Positions 1 to 13,599 of a DNA stretch of 64,000 nucleotides are shown piece by piece; the stretch's first letter is position 1, and each line of letters starts with the position of its first letter. The position numbers and the translations under genes are program-made. The DNA comes from Diprion similis (taxonomy: Eukaryota > Arthropoda > Insecta > Hymenoptera > Diprionidae): positions 186,001-250,000 of the forward strand of contig NC_060105.1 in assembly GCF_021155765.1 (NCBI RefSeq), given 5' to 3'. The notes under the pieces are model-generated. The model searched no databases. It was not told the origin of the DNA and was given only the letters and a program-made list of their open reading frames with translations.

Positions 1-3000
1 TTTAGTCGTAAGAATTGTCTGACATAGGACCTGAGTCTTACGTCTTGGTCTTCGCTATCGCCGTCGCTACTTTGTGAAGAAAACCCACTGCGCCTTAGAA
101 AATCTTCCAACTGGATAATTTCATCGCTGCATTCAGTTGGATACAGTTCTGAATTGATACGATTTTCAGATTCTTTCAATCTCTCTAAATAAAAAAAAAA
201 AAACAAAGATTCGTGTCATGAACAGAGCATCGGCAGGAATTTATTTATTACAGGTACAAAGTGTTAACATAATATTTTCCAAACCTGCATAATACAGGCG
301 CTCTTCTACTTCATCAACATCTTTTTCAGAATCAATCAATCTGCGAATTTGCTGTGACTGATGATCGTTGTTGAGATAGTAAGGTTCTTGCAGAGACATC
401 CTTTTATTTGTTTCAGGTGTGACTTGTTGATTTCCGACCTCTTTGAGACCTCCCATCTCGAACATGCTATATCTCTTGTTATTAGAGAGTTTGTTTTTTC
501 TCAAAATTCCTCTGGGAAGGGGAGGCCGAGGCGGTGCTTTTGTGTTGCAATGAGTTTCGCGGTCTCCGTGAGGCAGTGAAATGGACCGTTTAGGCAGGAC
601 TGGTGCGTTAATCTTTGGTTTACAGGAGGGCCTGTAATGCTTTGCATCTTGGGACGTCAGGCTTGCTTCGGAACTGGCACTGTCATACCGATATAAATAG
701 AGGGGATTGCTATTATTTGGTACACCTTGCTGATTGATCAATGAATCTGTTAAAATTGTTGAGGATCCTCTATAACCTGAAGATGGTTGAGTGCCTATAC
801 TACTGGCAGAGGAAATATTATCAGGAGTAACCTCATCGATAGTACGAGCACGGTGCCGCATTTGCGGAGATAAACAGAATAGTGGTTTTTTTGTTTCCTC
901 CGCTAGCTTGATATGCTTTGAGGCTTCGGGAACGTCGTGGAGAATTCTTTTATATTCCGCAGGTAATAGAAATGTCAGGGATTCCCAATCTTTGATATGT
1001 GAGAATCCACGCTGCTTCAAGGCGTCGAGGTCATTGCAGGAGAATGGCCTGCCGGACTTGTTGTACTTTCTCCATCTACTGCGATCCCTGTCGAAACACT
1101 GAGGTCTTAACGTGACTTTGTCAAATTTACCCTGGCCAAGTTGCAAAAACGACAAGTCTGGTAGAGTGTAATTTGGGTAAATAATATAAGCCGGCTTTTT
1201 TGCAATGGTAGTTTCACAAATCGATGGGTAATTTTTGTCATTGGTAAAATAGATTAATGATGTTTGGACGCTGTTGTCCTCGACTTGAGTGAAAACCTGT
1301 GTTCCAGTGGTTTTTGAAAGTGGCAAATTCTTAATGGCAAAGTTTATCTGTTCTGTATTTGATTGCGTCACAGCATCTTCCAAAAACGAATTTTCGTGTT
1401 TTTCGCACCCACTGCCGTCCATAGATTCAATTTTCGAAATGCTCTCTGACAATTCTTCAACAGATGCAGAGGACTGTAATTCTCCTTCAAATTCCTCCAA
1501 CAACGGGGATTGCTTCCTTACAATATTGTCAGAATCTTCACCAGCAAAAGTATGCTCTGTTCCTTTATTATTGTAATAGTCAGACTTTACCCAATTTATA
1601 GAAAAATCATTTTCCAAAGTCAAATTATTACAGGTATTATTGATATTACGCTGATGTATTTGAGTACGAGTTCCGCTACCACTGCCACTTTCACTGTTAC
1701 TTGTTGGCCAACCACTGTCGCTAGCTGAGCCCGATTGATCGAGTGTCATACTCATGCCCTCCGCACTCATACTTTTTTGCTTCATGAAACGTTTCACAAG
1801 GCTCAAATTTTGAAGCTTCTTTTTTGTCGAAATGTGGTCTATGCTCTCAGAACTATCTTCATTGATCGAACGATTGATTGACCCTGAACTTTGCAAATTG
1901 CCCACGTGATGATTTGATTCGGCAGAATCAACCTAGAAATATGTAGAAATCCACCATACATCAAAAATTGGAGCGAGTAGGTTATTGCAATAGGTTTTAT
2001 GGGCTCCATTCAAATTATAAAGGTTCAGAGTACGTACGGAAAAGTTAAGAGGATACCGGCTCAGCTCTCTAGTTTGCGTTAGGTCTGGTAGACTCAGACT
2101 TTTTTTATTCAAATTTAAATTCAGGTGTCCGTTTTCTTGAAGAAAATTGGGCATTGTATTATTGTTGCCAGATGGATGACGAGTCATAACATTATTTGCT
2201 GATCCATGTTTTAAGTTACTCCAAGTGGTGTAGACTTTAGAGTCTGATTTTGCCATTGACAAGCCCAACATATTTTTCAAGTTCAACTTTTTGTCATAAT
2301 AGAAATCTGGGATTTGACGAATATTTTGTTTTTCTGTAAGACAAGAAACATCATATGTGATGAGCAGATTAGCCACTTCAGTTACTTTACACTATAAATT
2401 CCATTTTCACCTAAAAATCATCAAGTCGGATAATTAATATTCAATTGAACATCACCTTGATTTTCAAAGTCTTGCGAACCATCGGAATACATAGTCATAC
2501 TCCCCTCAAAAGCAATTGTGTAGTTAATTTTGTTGTGTGCTTGGCACGTCAGTAAAACGTCTTCACAGTCCAGGGAGTCGACGCTGTAGCTGCCACCTGG
2601 TGGCAGAACAGGTGTCTCCTTGACAGGAGAGAAGAGTAGTGACGACTTGCATATGGACATGGTATCTGTTGTCGAACACGCAGAATCTTCTCCCTTGGGA
2701 ATAAAATTTTGTGCAATGAACTTTAACTTCCAGTTAGAAATGCAGAGTATACAAATATTGTGCACCTACCATCAGGGCTCTCTGTTACTATTTCCTCAAA
2801 TAAGAAGTACATAAATGAAGAGGCAATACTTATACTACGTTTGAATACTGATAACCTTGTGAATTTGTGCATTGCCACAGCACAAGCAGATAAATTTACA
2901 TGTATTCTATGTGAAACAATTAAATAACCTGATTTCTCTTTCTTAGCTAAGTAAGATGATTCAGGTAAGTTTACATCGTCGTGCAGAGGTATCTCCCAAG

Positions 3001-4116
3001 AATAAAGTTGTAATAATAATACACATTAAATTAGACACAATGTAAGAATAAATAGATCGTTTCAACGATTTTCTAAAACTATGCCCTGTAAGAAGAACGA
3101 CATTTGTTGTCTGAACTTTAATAGCAATGGTGAATCATGCGTAACGCTATTTGGGAGTTAGGGAATGGCGGAGAATGGCAGACCCACCATAATTCCTTCC
3201 ACTTTCAGTTAACAGCTTTGACTTAAAAATTGGCAATATTTCTTCAGACTTTTCGTATAAAAGACTCATTCATAGTAACAAAGAGTGGGGTAGAGGAGAA
3301 GGAGAAGGCACAAGATGTCACATGTTCGAACAATAAGTTAAGTAGGCCACATCTTCAAAATACTAGCATGCACATGTATCATACATGCTTATAAGCGGTC
3401 AGGTCTTCAAATCCTACCTGGCTGCTAGTATGGGGGCTGATGGGAGAATCAAAGTCAAGTTTTTCCATCATAGAGCCAGACATGCTGGCATATCTTTCCC
3501 TTTGATAGTTTGACTGGTACAGCAATAAAAATAAAACAACACATTGTATATCTACGCAGAAACCATTGTTTATACAAGTAATTGATTTTGACACATACAG
3601 TCAAAATCGCAATTGCGAAAATGAACAATATTGAATACTACTGATTGTCTCACCTCTGAGTGCTGCACAGGATCGGTACATATTACGGGAAGAGTGAGCA
3701 AAGAGTGGATGTCTGCAGTCCGGAAACTTTCCATATCAATTTCAGCAAAATTTGCATCAAGGTATCGACACTCGGCATCATATCTCAGGTCGTCACAAGT
3801 ATATGAAGCAGATAGCGAGGACAACACACTCGAGTGTACATGCAGCCCTGTGTCCCTGTAACTAAATTATGATTCTAATTTATCTTTCAATTTATCTTGA
3901 AATATGCAACAAAATTGACCTTGCATACAGTCTGAATGGTAATGCTATTGCACACACACATTACATATAGATGCTATGTATACTTTACCCACAATCGGCG
4001 AACCATTGATAATCCATGTTGTCGTGTACGAACTCTGAAGTTATGAGATCTTGAGACGACGGATCCATGGATGGGTTGGAATTGCAGTCAGATCCAGGTG
4101 TATGTGGTTCATCCAT
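1..4116 (-). CDS. Uncharacterised Ser/Pro-rich protein, C-terminus cut by window edge
   Basis: Seven exons join in phase on the minus strand: 3989-4116, 3654-3855, 3418-3513, 2456-2693, 2038-2384, 285-1932 and 1-184 (runs off the window). The chosen start is the first in-frame ATG (4114-4116); an upstream exon is possible because an acceptor-like CAAAG lies just before it. The first three exons give a compact, conserved-looking acidic block (QWFADCG, then CRYLDANFAEIDMESF), followed by a long Ser/Thr/Asn-rich and presumably disordered region. That region carries RSISLP (about 574-591), SLSLPDL (about 2082-2102) and a proline-rich PRPPLPRG stretch. A tract with WESLTFLLPAEYKRIL looks like a short folded segment. 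I do not recognise the family; a scaffold or adaptor role is only an inference from the RSxSxP and PxxP motifs. The donor at 284 (GTTTGG) and the acceptor at 2385 are weak, so these two junctions are the least certain. Confidence 0.72.
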
Positions 4117-5932
4117 GACAGCATCCCCTGACCCACCTTTGACAAAGTTAAATATACATCTATATCTGATATGAGAATAATAAGTTCCATTACTTTTTAC
4201 TGTACCTATTCGCACGCTAGAATGATTCTATTTGCATGGAATTTGTAAAGTAAAGCACCTGGCATGCTAGTCATAGTAAGATGTTGCGGTATTGTGCATT
4301 TTCTTCAATACGAAAGCAATTAGTTGTAGTCACTGAAAATTGACAAACAGTAGGTGACCGCAGGATTAAGTATTTATAGTCCTATTCATGCCATTATCGA
4401 CGTGAGTGAAAACGTGGAATTGCCAGTTTCGTTTATAAATGATAATTGTATTGGTGGCTGCGTACAGATGACTAGTCTCAGTTGAACGCCTCAGAAGCTA
4501 CACAATTATGTATGTACAGTGTCTATTTGCAAGGTAAAATGATCCCAATGGAATCACATTGGTTTCTCATAAAAGGTTAGCATGAGCCCATTCTACATTA
4601 TACTATTGCGAAACACTTGCAGGGAATCTCCTATCCCCTTGCTATCTGAGCCCCACATTCTACTGGAACGTGGACTGAACCCTTATTGCGAACTTTATTC
4701 ACCGGTCATGAAGCCTGTAATTCCTTTCATACAAACCTGTTTTCTGGTTGGTCAATTGGATACAACTGTAACGGAATCTAAAGGCGTATGCGATGAATAT
4801 ACTAACCTCTCTACGTGACAATGCAGATCGATTTACTACGCACGTATATATCATTGTGTTATAAGCGCACGCGGACGCGATGAGGCACCATCTTCGGCAA
4901 GACTGTCGATATCAACTCAGAGCACATGTTACGCTTGTTTTTTTCTCTTTGGACCAATATCCTCTTCAGAAAATAAAAACCAAATCAAATGTCTTAGTAA
5001 AGATTCATTTTACGCACAAAATGTGTCAAAGACAACGTCTGTAGATATAAATATGTATGTATACCTATATTACATACACAAATTGATGTCACTTCTTACC
5101 CCTGATTCGCAGATTTGACTATTCGCACTATTTTACGAATAAGAATCATGCGTTTATCATGGGACACATACAATGCGAGTATTTGGCAGTATCGCGCATT
5201 GTATCACATTTTGAAAAATTTCCTACTCCTTTTACAACGTTACAAATGATACGAAAGGCGAGAGTTGGTCGATGATTCCGCCACTCCGACGAGAGGCCAC
5301 TCGCGACGCCGTTGACTTCCAGAGCCACAGAACATACAGAATTCCACAAGCCATAAGTAGAATGCAGAAGCCATGACGAGACGACGCTACGGCTTCTGCA
5401 CACTTCTGCAATCTCCTTACGGCTTCTGAACTTGACACAAAAATCCATTGTCCATATTCCACAACCATAAGATATCGTAAATCCAGAGGAACAGCCCGAC
5501 GCGTGACAAGTAACAGCCAATCAGCAATTGACTTTCTATTGGACCTTGTATGGGTACAATGGAGACTTTGCCGTAACTTGCTACTGTTTGATTAGAGTCG
5601 CCCGAGTCCGCTGCATTTACGCTCTGTGTGACAGCGAATAAGAAGCACCAAATATGACAAGAAGCGGAAAGTTCCCTATGCAGGAGTAATATTAGGTTTA
5701 CTCCCTGTCGCTACGCTTGAGCGAAACATAAAAACAACTGATTGTGAAATCCACAGTGATGTGCCATTTCACTTCACGCCAGAGTTCTATCCCATCCATG
5801 TCATATTCTTTTTACTCTTGCTTTCTAGCAACTCGATAACTTGCCTGACGTCACGTGACCACCGTTCTTTTTTGGATTTTTTTGAACGCAATAGCGTGAC
5901 TCACATTAATAGCTATGCCCATGGCCATTGAT
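4117..5932. other. Intergenic, no gene seen
   Basis: This stretch lies upstream of the minus-strand gene at 1-4116 and should hold its promoter and any 5' noncoding exon, but I could not fix either. The longest open frames here (for instance 5146-5520 minus) have no splice context or protein-like composition that persuades me. A short hairpin with 9-bp arms (GCAGAAGCC/GGCTTCTGC) is visible at about 5362-5400. Nothing else is supported. Confidence 0.5.
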
Positions 5933-5938
5933 TATAAA
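5933..5938 (+). promoter_or_regulatory. Candidate TATA box
   Basis: TATAAA within TTATAAATGG lies 73 bases before the ATG at 6011, and a CACGTGACC E-box-like site lies about 85 bases further upstream. Spacing suits a start site near 5963-5970. It is tied to the low-confidence small ORF downstream and stands or falls with it. Confidence 0.35.
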
Positions 5939-6010
5939 TGGATATAAGCAGTCAACCAAAGAAAATCAATTGAAGCTCATCGTAGCCAGGCGAGAATCTG
6001 CACAAGGTGT

Positions 6011-6286
6011 ATGGGTACGAAAAATGTCTACCACCACCGACTCTGCTGTAGTCTCATGAGCCAGTTGGTAAGTACAGAGCACTGCCGTTACCTTCGCACC
6101 CTCGCCACTGATTTTAAAGGAACACTTCATACGTCAGAAGTCAGTAGTTATGGCAGTAGCAGCTCAGAAATCACACTCTCTGAAATAGTTGATACAAATT
6201 GTGGCAATCCGTACTTAATTACTGATTATTCAGACTTTAATAATTATGTTCCGGACAAACTTGGCGTTGAAGAAGCCAAACTTTAA
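6011..6286 (+). CDS. Possible small gene, 91-residue ORF
   Basis: An uninterrupted ATG-initiated frame of 91 codons follows a TATA box. The N-terminus is Cys/His/basic (MGTKNVYHHRLCC); the C-terminal half is acidic and Ser-rich (SEITLSEIVD, then VPDKLGVEEAKL), which reads more like a protein than random AT-rich translation. However, a strong donor (GTAAGT) sits inside the frame at 6069-6074, right after codons for MSQL. So the true product could instead be a spliced transcript that uses this only as first exon. AATAAA occurs at about 6428. I recognise no family. Confidence 0.3.
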   Translation: MGTKNVYHHRLCCSLMSQLVSTEHCRYLRTLATDFKGTLHTSEVSSYGSSSSEITLSEIVDTNCGNPYLITDYSDFNNYVPDKLGVEEAKL

Positions 6287-7942
6287 CGGTCATGAAAAAT
6301 TTTGAAACGGTTCGAAAAAATAGCTTCAGCATACAACATATTTTTTATAAATCTAAAGATTATCTGTGAGAAAGTGAAAGATGCAACTCTCATTGTCAAG
6401 GTACTAAATGTTCCTTCTCAAAATGCAATAAAATGTTTCTCAAAAAAGCTGATTACATGCACATGCACTATAAGCGTGCGTGCAATCGGTGTATGCTAGC
6501 GTCCCCGTATATGCATACGACGATCAGTGTCATTTATCTGGGTTTTGCGGCACTACTACAAGTATATATATCTGGAATCATGAGGACGATTGACTCCACA
6601 CTATGTGTTGAAAATACATCGCGCCATACCTATATGTTTCTTTACACATGTATTATCTGGTTGAAAGATTCAAATTCAGTCGTCAAATGATGTCTATTTC
6701 GTCAAATAATAATAAAATAAATATTCGTTAATCTAGGTATTTCTGGGCTTCTATGCGAATCTGTTAAACTTATAAGAATTGATATTTCTTGTGTCTGGAT
6801 ATTTAAGTACGTGTGAAAGGTCTAATTTTTCTGCATTAAGATGGTTGAGGTTTCCCTCCGTTCTACCATCTGCAAAAACGTCTCATTAGTATAGCTTATA
6901 ATTTCTTCGTCTATGGGTATAAAATTAATGTTGAAAAATTGAATTTAGAAGAGATAACCGACAATATCCTGTGTGAGAACGGTATGTGCAAACGAATATT
7001 GGTATATTCTACAGAAAAAAGCGTGTCTCTGATCTTTGATCCCGTTTCCAGATCTTACTGGAATTTATTGTCATACCTCAGAAAATTTGATTTCTTCGGC
7101 CCTTATGGAAAATAATATTTTCAAGTGATTATCTAATAAAATTTGCGAACATTCAAACGTTCCTCTCATGTTCACCATAGACAGGGAATGCCTAAATCTG
7201 GAATATTTCGTATACGTTCTGAAATTACAAACTAAATTTCTTCCATTATCCTTCGACATTCAATGCTATGCAGAGCATAATGCTGCCCATAGGCAATAGA
7301 AGCTCGATATTTAGCTGGTTCCTACCTTACCGTCGATCAGGCAGATTTCCTGTCATACGTGTATATCAACACTAACAAAAGTCACATCCTCCCCACAGCG
7401 CCGGGACGGAAACGAGGAGTAAATTGTACTCAGGCATTTATGGATTCAATTCGTGCGTTTTTAATGTAAGTACATTTAAGTATTCACCGCCCCTGACTTT
7501 GGAGTGGGTTTACTTGGTGGAAGGATTTGTTATCTACCAATTTCTGATAATTTGCCACTCCTACTGCTCCATGGGTGCGCAACTGATACAAGCATTTACT
7601 GTAAAATTCTGTATAGTTACGCCAACTGATTCGTGGGAAATATTGCGCTAAACTATAGCCATGTAAATATATATTTATCTTTACACAAAACACCACCTTT
7701 TTGAACGGAGCTCATTGTCCTTAGATACAGAATTACTACGACATACTTCACGGATTATCATTCGAGATAACTTGAATTGGAAAATTCTCTATAGTCGATT
7801 TTCCTTATCAAAATACAGAAAAAGAATCATTCTTAACCATTTCATTTTGAAGGTACTATATACGACTACATGTGTTACTCGTGTGTAGCTATAATAGATA
7901 TCAAATTGTGTGTTATATTCAAGGAAATGTAGATTAGCTTAC
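6287..7942. other. Intergenic, no gene seen
   Basis: AT-rich DNA. Downstream exons of the secreted-peptide candidate at 7943-8132 (minus strand) could lie here; frames at 7484-7696 and 7071-7259 on the minus strand were considered but show no convincing acceptor joined in phase. No repeats of note. Confidence 0.45.
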
Positions 7943-8132
7943 GTTTCTGTAAAATACAGTCACATTTCTCGCTCAGCTTCCGGTTATATGGGCGATGACG
8001 TCGCTTTCGTTTATTGCCTGACGGCGAAGCTGATCGAACCGGGCGCACGGGCTTGGACAGCGCTAGTTCGCTGCGCCCAACTGAAAACTCTGCTATCTTC
8101 ATTATGACGCACAAAAGAAGCACTAGCATCAT
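7943..8132 (-). CDS. Possible first coding exon of a secreted, basic peptide precursor
   Basis: From the ATG at 8130-8132 the frame encodes MMLVLLLCVIMKIAEFSVG, a convincing signal-peptide core. It continues with KPVRPVRSASPSGNKRKRRH, a strongly basic stretch with a furin-type RKRR, and then SEKCDCILQK. The exon ends at a good donor (GTAAGC, 7937-7942) in phase 1. Local GC and CpG content is higher than in the flanks. Signal peptide, dibasic processing site and a Cys-x-Cys start suggest a prohormone or growth-factor-like precursor, but no family is recognised and I did not find the following exon. A chance ORF remains possible. Confidence 0.35.
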
Positions 8133-8737
8133 TTGTTTACACACTTTGCAATGTCTTATTGCTACAGCATTATTGTCACTTATCTATCTTTCCACGAAAT
8201 TCCGATTTTGCTCACACGTACTACTTCTACAATGTACGCACCACCCTACGGATACATAATATGTGATTTGGGCGACACAACACAGACAGCATAATTGTAT
8301 TACTCAGTAATAATAATTGCTAATGTTTTGACTTTAATAACAGTGGATGATTTAATTGCTGTTCTTGCTATTATTATACCTCGCGAATTGTTGCACACAT
8401 TATACGTACGCCTATATGTATAGTACATACGTTAGACAGCTCAGAAATGAGACTCAACTGCCCGTTTCAGGGGACGCGTAGGTAAACAATTTTTTGTCAA
8501 GATTTGCGAAAGGTATTAACCAACACGTTGAATTTTTATAAAATATGAGAATCCAACTCTTGATCAAGTTTCAGAACACAATCTTGAGATCCGTGAATTT
8601 TTTACATTAACTTAGTATGTCGTATTCTATTATTGTTTTACTCCTACGGGTGTGGTCCGTTCCCTGCTCTAGTTGCGAAAATCGGTAATTAACACTTGCA
8701 CTCGCGTACGGCAAATATAGTCATAGATTAGACCAGA

Positions 8738-8766
8738 GTATATAGATATATATATATATATATATA
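8738..8766. repeat. TA dinucleotide repeat
   Basis: Nearly pure alternating T and A, interrupted once by TATAGATATA. Confidence 0.9.
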
Positions 8767-11700
8767 GTGAAGGCAATAGGATACGGCCGGGCTGTATGTA
8801 ATACTGTCCGCTTGTGTACGACGGCGATGAATGCGATAACGCAATATTAGTAGGTACTGCGGGCTACTCTCTGAGTCAGACTGAATCGCGATGGCACAGC
8901 GGCGCGGGAGTTCGTCTGCACACGACCCGACAGCACGACATGGCATCACGACGATGCACGGTTTAATCTCTATTAATAATACTCTCGGGCAAGAAATAGA
9001 GCCTGTATACTCGTTGCGCGTTACAGCGTCCTTATGCTCGTGCGGCGGCAGTGGTGGCGATTGTATATGTAGTAGTGTTTTTCCGCCCGCGCTCGCCGAC
9101 GAAAATCATAAAATTTTCGAAGTCGTATGCGGCACATGGAATAAGTAGTTATATACGAGCCAACACACTCAGATTCCCATGATTTTCGATGATTATCAAG
9201 TTTTCGGAAACTTATTACGATTAACGTTTTATACCTTTTTTGCGTTTCATCCGCATTCAAGGCTTAATACCCGCAAAGTACGGCTCGAACGAGATTATCG
9301 GAATTTAGAAGGGACCTTAATTGTTTGATTCACAGGGTGTTTCGTGACTCTATTGTGGGAAATTGTTTACTCCGCAGTATATGCACACATGCTGAGCATA
9401 TGATATGGTCTACCGGTAACGACATGGACGATCAGTTTTTTAAGTTTAGTTCAAATATAAATACGATGTTGCATTATTGGCATCACAATATATTATACCT
9501 GAGATTGGCGTACGCCTGTTACTCATACAATTCACACACGTCTTTCAAATTGTAATATCGTAATTTCATATTTGGCGGTACAGTGCGCCATCTTGTTCTG
9601 TAGTTTCATGAATGCATAATATTGTAAATGAATTTTTTTCATTGCGTTGCGTCACAACTGTCACAGGCGTTCTGATTGTTAATTAGCCCAAGACTCGATA
9701 TTACGTTATGAGATTGAAGCTAGTTTCGAGTAAAATTTGCAGCATCATGAATAAATATTTGCCGAATTTCAGAAAATGCTGCAACAAATTACAGGCACGT
9801 TTAGCTGCCAATTTAATATACTAGCTGTAGCCTAGCTACGGGTGGTAAGGTATGTTAGAATTTCATAATTACAAACATATTTGATCGCCGCTCGTAACAA
9901 GGCCACTGTCTGAACAAGATATACAATGACACCAAAGAATATTGAGATACGAAAAGAAAGTTTGTATTTTTACGGTTGATGCTAAGAGTTTCGGGTGATT
10001 CAACATTGAACAATTTATTATATACAAATAGTGATAATAATAATAACAGCAACAACAATGGAATTCATTGGCTCTGACTATTATTCACCACGATAGCTTC
10101 AGCGTAGGACTATTACAGCATACGAATTTTCGGAAAAATATTTTCGTTTGATTTTATTATAAGCCGTTGAATGTTAGATCACCCTGCAAACTGTTAGAAC
10201 CAGGCGCAGGACATTAATATTTTTCTAGGTACCTCCATATTCCTTGACGGTGCCAACTGGGTAATTCATCACCGCGGATAGTTATACTATAGTATATGGC
10301 CAATAACGTAGTACAGCTTACCCCCGACCCTATCACCTGATCCTCGAATCACATCAGTTACGGGAACCTGGAACGAAAGTATTAAATATATTTCATCACA
10401 AGTCAATGTGATAATGTATTATTATGGGCAACCGCTATAAATTTCAACTATTAGAATGGTATAAGTATATTTGGCAACATATTTTAGAAATTTCTCATCG
10501 TTTGATAAACGATGAACCGATTGGAAAGGAGGACTTTAGTATGTACATACGTATATATTATTATTTTGAGAAATAACAATATATATTATATTATGTTATG
10601 AATATATTTTGCATCTCCACTGAAGAAAAGATTGATTTGGAATACAGGTTTTCACATGCGACAATTATACTGGTATCGGTACACTGGCACTTCATTGCTG
10701 TAGAACGAAATAGTACCATGCGTATCGATCATAGGTAAGATGATTTGAAATTGGATGCAAGATTTCTTCTATAGCTTATATACGTTTAATTATAGTGCGA
10801 AGGTTTAGCTATTTTTGAGATTCCATTACCAAACGATTGTAGTGCTTCAACATGATACTACTTTTTTCATGGTTGCGACATTGTTCGGCGAAGCAATAGT
10901 TAAAACCGTAGACTTGCAGTCTATGTTATAAATATAAGAGGCAAGTCAGCAGAGCTGTGCATGAGCGGACAAACAATTGCAAAAACAAATAAGTTGCCCT
11001 TCACTAGATCATAATATAAATTACACAATAAAATTTACATGATGGCATTTTTTATTATCTGCATAGGGCATTTCTAATGGATTGTTTTTTGCAAGTGCTA
11101 TATGAGAGAAATTGATCTGAATGGTAGGAGGCTACAAAATGCAATGGTACTTGTCGGGAAGCATGAAAGCGTAACTTGATGGCATGAAGGAGTGCTGAAA
11201 TATCGCTGATATCTGTTAGGGTATATGGGATATAGTCTTGCAAACGAAACCGAAAAGGGTTGATGCAAGTGTATCACTATAAAACTCCGTACGGTTTGGA
11301 ATACCTCATGTGTGTAACTGAGAAACATGAGCCTTGAGGTGAAAGGGTAAATACGTATACTTACGTCTATCGCAAATTCATTCCATTACTTCTCTACTAT
11401 AAATTTACAGCAGTAACAGTATCGATGAAGTACTTACACTCATAATTGTGGATTGTGGGTGGTCTTAGGCATCAATATTCCTTTCAATATGCTCCTCGGA
11501 GTCATCACATTTCACACCGTTGATCGATTCATGCGGGAAGGAGGTATCAGTGTAAAAAAATATACTGCAGTTTTATTACGGATCTGGAAAGTACATGATT
11601 ACGTGAACCTTGTGAACAAGTGGATTCGGGGATGCATTCTGAATCACTGGAAACAGCCCCTCCCAACTTGCAACAGCCCTATGTAGGTACGGGGCGCGCA

Positions 11701-13018
11701 TGCTCATCGCAGTTCTTGTTCTACAACTGTGATGCGCGGCTCATTTTTCCTTTTGTTGAACCAACCCTTTAGATAAAACGTAATGCAATCACGTCTTCTG
11801 TTCATCTTAGTTCGTAGAAGACTGGCTCTTGTTATCGTTTTGCCGTTTTGAAAAACATTCCGTGATAAATTTAAACCGTAATTATATCTGAAGCAATTCT
11901 TTCTCAATTTAGTCTTGGTTTTGACTAAACCGTTGTTTTGCATCCTGGAACACCTACCCTTCAACCTTCGACCAAATAGCTTTGCGAACATTCGCTTGGC
12001 TACAGCCAGGGGTGTATGTATACCTATGGAGCATTCCACGTGTAATTGTCATGGCCAAAACCCTCACTCTCTCAGAACCGGTTTAAACTTTGAGTAATCA
12101 TTTATAGATTCTTATTCAAAGACGCTTATAAGGTAACAGTCAATGATATTATAGTTGGAAAGTCGACACCGTCCGAGTTTCAATCCAGGATAACTCAACA
12201 AAATGTAGGTAATACAAACAAATTATGAATAAAAAAGTTTAAAAATGACATGCAAAACAATCTGGTGGCAATTAAAAGTGGATAAGAAACACTAGATTTA
12301 AATTTTTTTAAAGATTGTGCTTTTTTTGTTGCGAATTTCAGAGATCACTCCGCTATCAGTGTAGTGAATCTTGTACGAATTTCATTACAGGACCGAGTTC
12401 AGTCTAAAAGGCATGAACTTTTTGCTGAAATAATTTGAAAAAAGTAGTGATAATTTTTCAGCGCGTACAGAGAACTTGAAATAAACAAAGTACAAAGTCG
12501 AAATTTTTTACAAAAAACCGTAGTCTTTTAAAAATCAGGAGTTTCCTGTTTTGGATTTTTCTAATTAATACTCAAGAAAATATTTCAAGTTCCAAATTCA
12601 CTCCGAACGGAAACTGTTTTCGTATACTTGCTAAGCTCTAAATATGTCTCCAAATAGCGATTTACCAAAAATCCCACATTTTCTTACTAGCCAACAAAAA
12701 CATTTCACAGTTTGAGTTGGTTCTACGAGGATGACGATCATTGCCTGGTCCATAGCCGGCAACTTTCATGGGGCTTGTGTGAAGGAACTCCACACTCGGA
12801 TTGCCGATTATGTGGAAATTCCACACCCTTAACGTGACTTTTATTCATGTAAAAATTACCTGCTACGGTAGTTTGCTCGCAACTAGAATTCCCTAGAATA
12901 GATTTTAAATGAATTGGTTGCAATAAAAATTGCATAGTCATACAAATTTCCGAATATTGGAGTGACTAAAGCAAAATCGGAAAAATCGAGAAAGAAACCA
13001 GATTTTACAACGACTTTA

Positions 13019-13038
13019 CCCCCCCCCCCCCCCCCCCC
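13019..13038. repeat. Poly-C homopolymer
   Basis: About 20 consecutive C residues. Its length is likely to be unreliable in assemblies. Confidence 0.95.
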
Positions 13039-13233
13039 GCCATCCTTGCTAATTCTACACCCTCAGTGAAGTCAAGTTGCCGGCCTTGGCTTGTCCATTG
13101 CACGTTAACTGGCCCTTATAGTTCATTTGAGGGCTTCAGGTATGCCGGAGTACAGTGAATTCTGACCTCCCGCGGTTTAGCGGTGAGAAATGATTTCCGT
13201 GGAAATGAGAAATGATGTTGACTCCGGTAACGA

Positions 13234-13390
13234 CTAAGGCTAAGTTCACACTGGTGCTGCGGCTCGGATGGGCGGTAACGCGGTAACTAAACAAAATGCA
13301 TGAAATATATTGTTCACTAGATTTCAAGCATTTTGATTGGTTACCGCTCGACCGCGTTCCATGGCACCGCATCCATGTGAACCTAGCCTA
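13234..13390. mobile_element. Short MITE-like inverted-repeat element (about 157 bp)
   Basis: The left end reads TAAGGCTAAGTTCACACTGG and the reverse complement of the right end reads TTAGGCTAGGTTCACATGG. The pairing continues inward with imperfect matches (GCGGTAACGCGGTAAC against GCGGTCGAGCGGTAACC). Two imperfect inverted arms around a short centre and no coding capacity fit a miniature non-autonomous DNA element. No clear target-site duplication was seen. Confidence 0.65.
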
Positions 13391-13599
13391 ACCCAGCGAG
13401 ATGAGACTCAATATTTTAACATCTAACTCACGGTTTGGTATCACGTTATATTCAGGTCAAAACCACTGAAACATAATAATACTAGAACGCTCACTGCGGT
13501 GGTGGAGGTTCCGGAGAGAGAGCAGAGAGAGCCTGCTCGGGGGTGAAAGGCTGTCTCTTTCTACTGGTTTCTACGCATGCGTGGAACAGCTGTCTGAAG

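Larger units (their letters stand above)
8145..13233. other. Gene-poor intergenic DNA
   Basis: I see no supported gene here. Frames such as 8891-9148 (plus) and 11704-12039 (minus) are open but lack splice context and protein-like composition. A short GC- and CpG-rich patch lies at about 8800-9120 and could be a promoter for an unlocated transcript. A poly-C run lies further right at 13019-13038. Confidence 0.45.

Noticed and set aside
11704-12039. Basic 111-residue minus-strand ORF
   Set aside because: No homology recognised, no promoter or splice signals, composition follows local base content.
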